NCBI GenBank assembly: GCA_031278935.1
Contig: JAITJK010000259.1
Span: 1-10,632, forward strand
Direction of reading: 5' to 3'
Origin: Spirochaetaceae bacterium
GTDB taxonomy: Bacteria; Spirochaetota; Spirochaetia; Treponematales; Breznakiellaceae
Length of the DNA: 10,632 bases
Shown: positions 6,100 through 10,632 of the stretch, piece by piece
Position numbering within the stretch: the stretch's first letter is position 1
Layout of the letters: every line of letters starts with the position of its first letter
Position numbers and translations under genes: made by a program
Notes under the pieces: model-generated
Told to the model about the DNA's origin: nothing
Seen by the model: only the letters and a program-made list of their open reading frames with translations
Databases searched by the model: none

Positions 6100-7449
6100 A
6101 TGGCGTATATTGGGGTGATCGGTACGGGGTATGTGGGATCGGTTTCCGGGGCCTGCCTTGCGGATTTCGGCAATTTCGTAACCTGTGTAGATAAAGATGA
6201 GGAAAAGATCAGGGCATTACAAAAGGGACTCATTCCTATTTTTGAACCTGGCCTTGATGCGGTGGTGGAGCGCAATGTCCGCGCCGGGCGCTTGCAGTTC
6301 ACCACGGATATCCGCGCCACGGTGAAGACCCATCAGATCCTGTTTATCGCGGTGGGTACTCCCCCGGCGGAAGACGGCAGCGCGGACTTACAGTATGTGG
6401 AAGCCGCGGCCCGGGAAATTGGAGAAGCTATGGAAGGGTATACCGTGGTAGTGGATAAGAGCACGGTCCCCATTGGCACGGGCCGGAAGGTGGCCCAATG
6501 GATACAGGAGGAGTTGCAGAAACGGGGTCGAGACATACCCTTTGAGGTGGTTTCCAATCCTGAATTCCTGCGGGAAGGGTCTGCGGTCTATGATTTTACC
6601 CATCCGGATCGGGTGGTCATCGGGACCGAAGGAGAAACCGCCCGGAAGATCATGAAGGACGTGTATCGTTCCCTGTACCTCAATGAGACACCTTTTATTG
6701 AGACTAATCTTGAATCCGCAGAAATGATAAAATACGCAGCCAATGCTTTTCTCGCGGTAAAAATCACCTTTATTAACGAGATTGCCAACCTCTGCGAAAA
6801 AGCTGGGGCCAATGTACAGGACGTGGCCAAAGCCATAGGCCGGGACGGACGGATCGGGCCTAAATTCCTACACCCCGGGCCCGGGTATGGCGGGTCTTGT
6901 TTCCCTAAGGACACCCGGGCCTTGGCCCGCATCGGCAGGGTATTGAACGAACCACAGGGTATTGTGGAGGCCACTATTACCCGCAACGATCAGCAGAAGC
7001 TGCGGATGGTGGACAAGATCGAGGCGGGTTTAGGGTCCCTGTCTGGCAAGACCATTGCCCTTCTGGGCCTGGCTTTTAAGGCGAACACCGACGATATGCG
7101 GGAAGCTCCGGCTCTAACTATTGCGGAAGGGTTAGTAAAACGCGGGGCCCGGCTGCGGCTCTGGGACCCTGCGGCCATGAAGGAAGCGGCCTGGCGACTT
7201 GAGCGACTTGAGACTGGTGCTGATGGCGCGACCGAAAAGAAACTGTATTTTGCGGAAAACGAATACGACGCCCTCATTGGGGCGAGCGCCCTGGTGCTAC
7301 TGACCGAGTGGAACGAATTGCGGAACCTGGATCTCGCCCGAGTGAAAGGGTTGCTGACATTACCGTACTTCTTTGACTTACGGAATATTTACAAGCGGGA
7401 AGAAGTGGAAGTTGCAGGACTGCGGTATTACGGGATTGGGCAGCCATAG
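6100..7449 (+). CDS. ugd: UDP-glucose 6-dehydrogenase
   Basis: Oxidises UDP-glucose to UDP-glucuronate with two NAD, feeding surface-polysaccharide or glycan synthesis. The 449 residues are full length. Visible: N-terminal Rossmann GTGYVG (8-13) with acidic D31 for NAD, GTPP (86-89), STVPIGT (121-127), NPEFLREG (153-160), K211 in EMIKYAANAFLA, the catalytic Cys267 in GYGGSCFPKD (262-271), and the C-terminal UDP-binding domain with GLAFKANTDDMREAP (323-337). The ATG at 6100 follows AAGGAA (6084-6089), which overlaps the stop of the barrel gene, so the two are probably one transcript. It is followed after 34 bp by the hairpin-rich element copy 1, which supplies a terminator. Confidence 0.95.
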   Translation: MAYIGVIGTGYVGSVSGACLADFGNFVTCVDKDEEKIRALQKGLIPIFEPGLDAVVERNVRAGRLQFTTDIRATVKTHQILFIAVGTPPAEDGSADLQYVEAAAREIGEAMEGYTVVVDKSTVPIGTGRKVAQWIQEELQKRGRDIPFEVVSNPEFLREGSAVYDFTHPDRVVIGTEGETARKIMKDVYRSLYLNETPFIETNLESAEMIKYAANAFLAVKITFINEIANLCEKAGANVQDVAKAIGRDGRIGPKFLHPGPGYGGSCFPKDTRALARIGRVLNEPQGIVEATITRNDQQKLRMVDKIEAGLGSLSGKTIALLGLAFKANTDDMREAPALTIAEGLVKRGARLRLWDPAAMKEAAWRLERLETGADGATEKKLYFAENEYDALIGASALVLLTEWNELRNLDLARVKGLLTLPYFFDLRNIYKREEVEVAGLRYYGIGQP

Positions 7450-7478
7450 CCTTGAGGTCGAGCGACAAGACGAAGATA

Positions 7479-7578
7479 TATTGGAGTTGTTCAATAACCC
7501 GGTTGGTTATCGAACAAGCCCTGCAAAATGCGGATCATTTTGCTATTTTTCATCGGAAGTTTTTAAACAACTCTATTG
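7479..7578. mobile_element. MITE-like element copy 1 (90 bp) with target-site duplication
   Basis: Element 7484-7573 has terminal inverted repeats GAGTTGTT (7484-7491) and AACAACTC (7566-7573). It is flanked by the direct repeat TATTG at 7479-7483 and 7574-7578, as a 5-bp target-site duplication would be. Inside are a 13-bp stem with one mismatch (7487-7499 with 7505-7517) and a GCAAAATG/CATTTTGC terminator hairpin. It has no coding capacity. A second copy lies at 8252-8358. Confidence 0.7.
7523..7550 (+). terminator. Terminator within element copy 1, behind ugd
   Basis: GCAAAATG (7523-7530) pairs with CATTTTGC (7536-7543) over a 5-nt loop, followed by TATTTTT. It lies 74 bp past the ugd stop and would end the barrel-ugd transcript. 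The stem is rich in A-U pairs, so strength is moderate. Confidence 0.55.
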
Positions 7579-7604
7579 ACGAAATGAATAGTATAACTTA
7601 AAGT
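7576..7604 (+). promoter_or_regulatory. Candidate promoter of small barrel gene
   Basis: TTGACG (7576-7581, 5 of 6) and TAAAGT (7599-7604, 4 of 6) are 17 bp apart. The -35 box overlaps the right copy of the TATTG duplication beside the element, so insertion may have placed the element immediately upstream of, or helped build, this promoter. Confidence 0.35.
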
Positions 7605-7662
7605 ATAGGTACTGGGTGTTCATACTCAAAAAATTAACCTACATCGTGGAGGCAAGCGTTTT

Positions 7663-8247
7663 ATGAAAAAGTTATTGCTGTTAGGATATCTTTTGTTTTT
7701 AGTTTCCGCTTCTTTGGTTTTTGCACAGGAACGGAAGAGAGGGGTTTATGTAGATATTGGTCTGGGGTTGGGAGATATTAGCTATTTTGGAGGCAACATG
7801 AAAACAATAGCGGATGGTTTCAATAAAACGGCGGATATGCACATGACTCTCGATGTCAGTTTTTTAACCATTGGATGGGCCTTAACCCAGAATATCTATC
7901 TTGTCGGAACACTGACATCCCTTGCAGATGCTTATTTTGACGCAGCAGAGAACCAAAGTCAGCTAAACGTCGCTATGTATGGTATTGGTGCCAGGTATTA
8001 TCCCTTGCCAAGCAAAAAGTATTTGCAGTTTGGACTTGATCTCGGGGCCAGTCGATTGAGTGTATTGCAGAATAAGAAAAATGCCTATTCTGATTTTGGT
8101 TTTAGCACTAGATTTTCTGCCGCCTATGATTTTGATTCAACTATGACAGGGTTTACGGCAATGCCCGGTGGAGCACTGATGCTGAATATAATCGAAGGGG
8201 ATGTAAGTCTATCTTATACCCTATTCTTTAAACTTGCATTTAAATAA
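7663..8247 (+). CDS. Small outer-membrane beta-barrel protein, unknown function
   Basis: 194 residues. A textbook signal peptide (MKK, hydrophobic 4-19, VFA at 19-21 before Gln) precedes about 173 mature residues. These form Gly- and aromatic-rich alternating strands (for example VDIGLGLGDISYFGG, YGIGARYYPL, LQFGLDLGAS), ending SYTLFFKLAFK. This fits an eight-stranded OmpA/OmpW-like barrel; I do not recognise the specific family. TGGAGG (7647-7652) lies 10 nt before the ATG. The DNA is visibly richer in A+T than ugd or aroB. It is bounded by element copies on both sides; copy 2 begins 5 bp after the stop. It could be a surface antigen or porin-like protein. Confidence 0.8.
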   Translation: MKKLLLLGYLLFLVSASLVFAQERKRGVYVDIGLGLGDISYFGGNMKTIADGFNKTADMHMTLDVSFLTIGWALTQNIYLVGTLTSLADAYFDAAENQSQLNVAMYGIGARYYPLPSKKYLQFGLDLGASRLSVLQNKKNAYSDFGFSTRFSAAYDFDSTMTGFTAMPGGALMLNIIEGDVSLSYTLFFKLAFK

Positions 8248-8251
8248 ACTG

Positions 8252-8358
8252 GACTTGTTCAATAACCCGGTTGGTTATCGAACAAGTCCTGCAAAATGCT
8301 CCGCATTTTGCTATTTTTCAGCGGAAGCTGTTTAAAAACTGAAGTTTTTAAACAACTC
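8252..8358. mobile_element. MITE-like element copy 2 (107 bp)
   Basis: Nearly identical to copy 1 plus a 17-bp segment (8328-8344). Ends are GACTTGTT (8252-8259) and AACAACTC (8351-8358), matching as inverted repeats at 7 of 8. Internal stems: CTTGTTCAATAACC (8254-8267) with 8273-8286, one mismatch; GCAAAATGC (8291-8299) with 8303-8311; GTTTAAAAAC with GTTTTTAAAC (8330-8353), perfect over a TGAA loop. No exact target-site duplication is visible, so the insertion may be older or moved by another route. Confidence 0.7.
8291..8318 (+). terminator. Terminator within element copy 2
   Basis: GCAAAATGC (8291-8299) pairs perfectly with GCATTTTGC (8303-8311) over TCC, followed by TATTTTT. It lies 44 bp past the stop of the small barrel gene and would separate it from the next gene. 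Confidence 0.55.
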
Positions 8359-8393
8359 TACTCTATTTATTGCTAATGGGAGTGCATATATCC

Positions 8394-9761
8394 ATGTCAA
8401 AAAATAAAATTATATTTCTTTCAATTTTCTTGCCCTTTGCTGTTTTTCCCCAAAATAATGAACCGACCATAAAACTGGACCTTCCGCTATTTGATCTGCC
8501 GTACCAAATTGATGCAATGAATACGGTTGGACAGGGTTTCTTTTCATCTTATGCTAATCCGAGTATGGCCCAATCATCGGCTCTGGCAATGGATTTATAT
8601 TCGGCCTTTCATTTTGGTGTAAAAGCCTTATTTGACCAATGGAATTTCAATGATACATTAGGTTTGTGGGAAATGAAGGGGCTGATCCAGGATATAAGTC
8701 TGTTGGCGGGCAATCTTCTGCTGGTTTATGTTCCCGGCGGCAGCGGATGGATGCACGAAGAATTTCACCGAGCCGTAATGAGTCGTTACACGGTAAATAG
8801 TTTTAATGATATGAACACATTCCCTCTCGGACAAGAAATGGTTTATGTAAAATCCGTAAAAGATGAAGATTTAGAGCGCTTTAAGGCGGAAAGTCCGGCG
8901 GATTTTGTACGTCTGCCTGCTGCAGGCATTGAAGGCGAATATTTGCTGATTGACCAGCTGCAACGCAACAGTTTTTTCTATAATCAGGGCTTGCGTTTTC
9001 ATACATTTTATTGGCTTACTACAATAAATGCCCATGGGTATATTTCTCTTTCCGGTAATATAAACGGCCATGACACACTAGACGCCCAGGAAACGGATAT
9101 ATTGTCCCGCGATTTTACAGGCATGGATATGGCCGCCTGGGTTTACGATTTATTTCGTCCTGACGAGCCCTACCACAAGCGCGGAGAACATAGTACCGGA
9201 ATCGGAATTGACCGCTATCGCACCACAGAGGATTTAACCGGCGAAGAATTAGATTACCTTCGCGCTCAAAAGTATTGGCATATTTTCAATTATATTTCAC
9301 CGATGCTGTTAAATATAAACCGTATTGCCCTGGGTGATACCGGGATGTACGGTAATTTTGCGTTTCGACATGTATTGACTTCTTTTGGGACAGATGTCGC
9401 GCTGAATATGTATGTACTAAAAGATAGGTTTAATATAGTATTTGTTCTGCATAACTACTTGAATTACAAAAATTATTTTCCATCGATTGAGGTGGCTCTT
9501 GTGGATTTTCCCCTGTCATCAGGGTCTCTTAAGGTGTATCTCTCACCGCGAATTCTTGTTGGGATGCAGCCTGAAAACCAAAAGTTCAAAACAGAAACAC
9601 CTGAATTTCTAGGATTGGCAGGGTGTAGGATTGATTTAAATATAAGCAAATTCTTTTTACCCTATTTTGATGTAACGGTAAAAACAGATGGCTGGGTAAC
9701 CGGCAGTGAATTTTTAGAAAAAAATATAAGTATAAAAACGGGAATTTCGCTGAGATTTTGA
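8394..9761 (+). CDS. Exported HExxH-motif envelope protein, putative metalloprotease
   Basis: 455 residues. Start 8394 is chosen because GGGAG (8378-8382) lies 11 nt upstream and the protein then opens with a signal peptide (KNK, hydrophobic 6-18, cleavage near PFAVFPQ). A helix-like segment (97-118) leads into GWMHEEFHRAVMSR. HEEFH (121-125) fits the HExxH zinc site; GIEGEYLLID (178-187) lies 55-60 residues on and could supply a Glu ligand (E180 or E182), the spacing seen in some gluzincins. The C-terminal half (about 300-455) is beta-rich and ends in Phe (KTGISLRF), like an outer-membrane barrel. I do not recognise a named family. Protease activity is inferred from one short motif. A+T-rich; 35 bp behind element copy 2. 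Confidence 0.8.
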   Translation: MSKNKIIFLSIFLPFAVFPQNNEPTIKLDLPLFDLPYQIDAMNTVGQGFFSSYANPSMAQSSALAMDLYSAFHFGVKALFDQWNFNDTLGLWEMKGLIQDISLLAGNLLLVYVPGGSGWMHEEFHRAVMSRYTVNSFNDMNTFPLGQEMVYVKSVKDEDLERFKAESPADFVRLPAAGIEGEYLLIDQLQRNSFFYNQGLRFHTFYWLTTINAHGYISLSGNINGHDTLDAQETDILSRDFTGMDMAAWVYDLFRPDEPYHKRGEHSTGIGIDRYRTTEDLTGEELDYLRAQKYWHIFNYISPMLLNINRIALGDTGMYGNFAFRHVLTSFGTDVALNMYVLKDRFNIVFVLHNYLNYKNYFPSIEVALVDFPLSSGSLKVYLSPRILVGMQPENQKFKTETPEFLGLAGCRIDLNISKFFLPYFDVTVKTDGWVTGSEFLEKNISIKTGISLRF

Positions 9762-9842
9762 ATATAACTTGAAGAAGCCGTATACCGAACTTCTTTATGG
9801 CGCCGTCCCAACGTCGTCACGATTCATGAGGCCTGACCCGCG

Positions 9843-10340
9843 TCATCCCAAACCGCCCTTTTCCAGCAGGCATACGGCCAAGGCTTCTACAGCCTGCCCG
9901 GTTCCCACAGCGCCCAGGCCCTCGCAAGTCTTACCCTTAACAAAAACCGCAGCCGATGAAACCCCTAAAACCTGGGCAAGAGACAAACGTATACGGTCCC
10001 GGTAGGGCAGTATCTTGGGGCGTTCACACGTAACCACACAGTCCAGATTGATAAGACGCCACCCTGCTTCTTGTACAAGACCAAAGGCGCTCTTCAGCAG
10101 GGCAAGAGAATCCGCGTCTTTCCAAGCCGCCTCAGAGGGAGGGAATAGCGCCCCAATGTCGCTCAGACCGGCGGCCCCCAGGAGTGCGTCAATAACCGCA
10201 TGGGTCAGTACGTCCCCATCAGAATGGCCCCACTCACCCCGGTCCGAGGGCAGCGCCACCCCGCCTAAGAGGAAGGGCCTCCCCGAAACCAGGCGATGCG
10301 TATCGCTCCCCAGCCCGACGCGGATTATCCTTGGATCCAT
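9843..10340 (-). CDS. ispF: 2-C-methyl-D-erythritol 2,4-cyclodiphosphate synthase
   Basis: MEP (non-mevalonate) isoprenoid pathway: cyclises CDP-ME-2-phosphate to MEcPP with release of CMP. The 165 residues are full length. Zinc ligands D13 and H15 in GSDTHRL and H47 in GHSDGDVLTHA are present, as are DALLGA, DIGALFPP and the C-terminal GLGAVGTGQA, where many homologues have GFTGREEG. The ATG at 10340 follows a close GAGGA (10344-10348, 3 nt). It overlaps ispD by 16 bp in another frame, so translation is probably coupled. It converges on the HExxH gene with an 81-bp gap. Confidence 0.93.
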   Translation of the reverse strand: MDPRIIRVGLGSDTHRLVSGRPFLLGGVALPSDRGEWGHSDGDVLTHAVIDALLGAAGLSDIGALFPPSEAAWKDADSLALLKSAFGLVQEAGWRLINLDCVVTCERPKILPYRDRIRLSLAQVLGVSSAAVFVKGKTCEGLGAVGTGQAVEALAVCLLEKGGLG

Positions 10341-10632
10341 AGGTCCTCACCCAGACGCTCAAGCCCCAGGTCTTCAGGAAAAGTTATCTTGCGATTTGCC
10401 GGAGAACCAGGTATCACCGCTACGGGACCGATAAATTCTCCCCATACCTCCGCGTCGTCGGTGTACTCACGCTGGGCAGCGAGTTCCTGTTCCGCAGCCT
10501 GTTCATGGGCCCGAAGGATCTCAGGATATGCGAAACCCTGGGGGGTTTGAGCGGTTCCAACCCGGGCGCGGGGTAGATGCCGACATACAAAGCCTGCCGC
10601 GTCAATTTCTTTCGGCGTTTCAATCACCGGCA
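10325..10632 (-). CDS. ispD: 2-C-methyl-D-erythritol 4-phosphate cytidylyltransferase, partial
   Basis: C-terminal 101 residues only; the frame runs off the right edge, and the GTG at 10627 is an internal Val of a PVIETPK segment, not a start. Family features: RVGTAQTPQGFAYPEIL..AH, YTDDAEVWGEFIGPVAVIPGSPANRKIT and the closing PEDL. The enzyme couples MEP with CTP to give CDP-ME, the step two before IspF. The stop (10325-10327) lies inside ispF. In T. pallidum I recall IspD and IspF as one fused protein; here they are separate overlapping frames. Confidence 0.9.
   Translation of the reverse strand, partial: PVIETPKEIDAAGFVCRHLPRARVGTAQTPQGFAYPEILRAHEQAAEQELAAQREYTDDAEVWGEFIGPVAVIPGSPANRKITFPEDLGLERLGEDLWIQG

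Noticed and set aside
9762..9842. AAGAAG/CTTCTT pairing as a bidirectional terminator between converging genes
   Set aside because: Six weak pairs over a 12-nt loop without a T-run; not strong enough to call.
9769..10005. 78-codon plus-strand frame after the HExxH gene
   Set aside because: Antisense to the ispF 3' end; Pro/Thr/Arg-rich shadow composition.

Overview
The window looks like chromosomal DNA of a spirochaete, most likely a moderately GC-rich Treponema of the termite-gut type. This is an inference from gene content and from my recollection of treponemal proteins, not from a search. The clues are an OmpA-like protein resembling T. pallidum Tp0624, a sigma-factor-like regulator of a kind I associate with treponemes, several signal-peptide-bearing outer-membrane barrel candidates, and IspD/IspF of the MEP pathway. 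No rRNA, tRNA, CRISPR array or full-size transposon is visible.

Layout, left to right. (1) The 3' part of an OmpA-domain gene (+) runs in from the left edge and converges on cysK (-). The gap holds three 21-bp tandem units with a palindromic core and a terminator for cysK. (2) cysK and a sigma-like gene (+) diverge from a 325-bp region with a near-consensus sigma-70 promoter facing cysK and a weaker one facing the sigma-like gene. (3) A 338-bp gene-free stretch contains a long imperfect hairpin and a probable promoter for aroB. (4) aroB is followed by a structured spacer, then an Omp85/BamA-like barrel gene, and 14 bp later UDP-glucose 6-dehydrogenase; the last two look co-transcribed. (5) From about 7450 to 9765 the DNA is clearly more A+T-rich. 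It carries two predicted outer-membrane or envelope proteins, each preceded by a copy of a 90/107-bp hairpin-rich element. Copy 1 has terminal inverted repeats and a 5-bp target-site duplication, as a MITE would. The second protein has an HExxH zinc-protease-like motif. (6) ispF and the C-terminal part of ispD (-) overlap by 16 bp at the right edge.

How the genes fit together. The housekeeping genes cover cysteine synthesis (cysK), the shikimate pathway (aroB), UDP-glucuronate formation (ugd) and isoprenoid precursors (ispD, ispF). The rest are mainly cell-envelope genes: the OmpA-like protein, the Omp85-like barrel, a small barrel and the HExxH protein. The most novel material is the AT-rich islet: the HExxH envelope protein and the terminator-carrying mobile-like elements. 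The 21-bp repeat array, the GGGGTC-N-GACCCC palindrome found both as a terminator and inside aroB, and the long hairpin before aroB also deserve a look.
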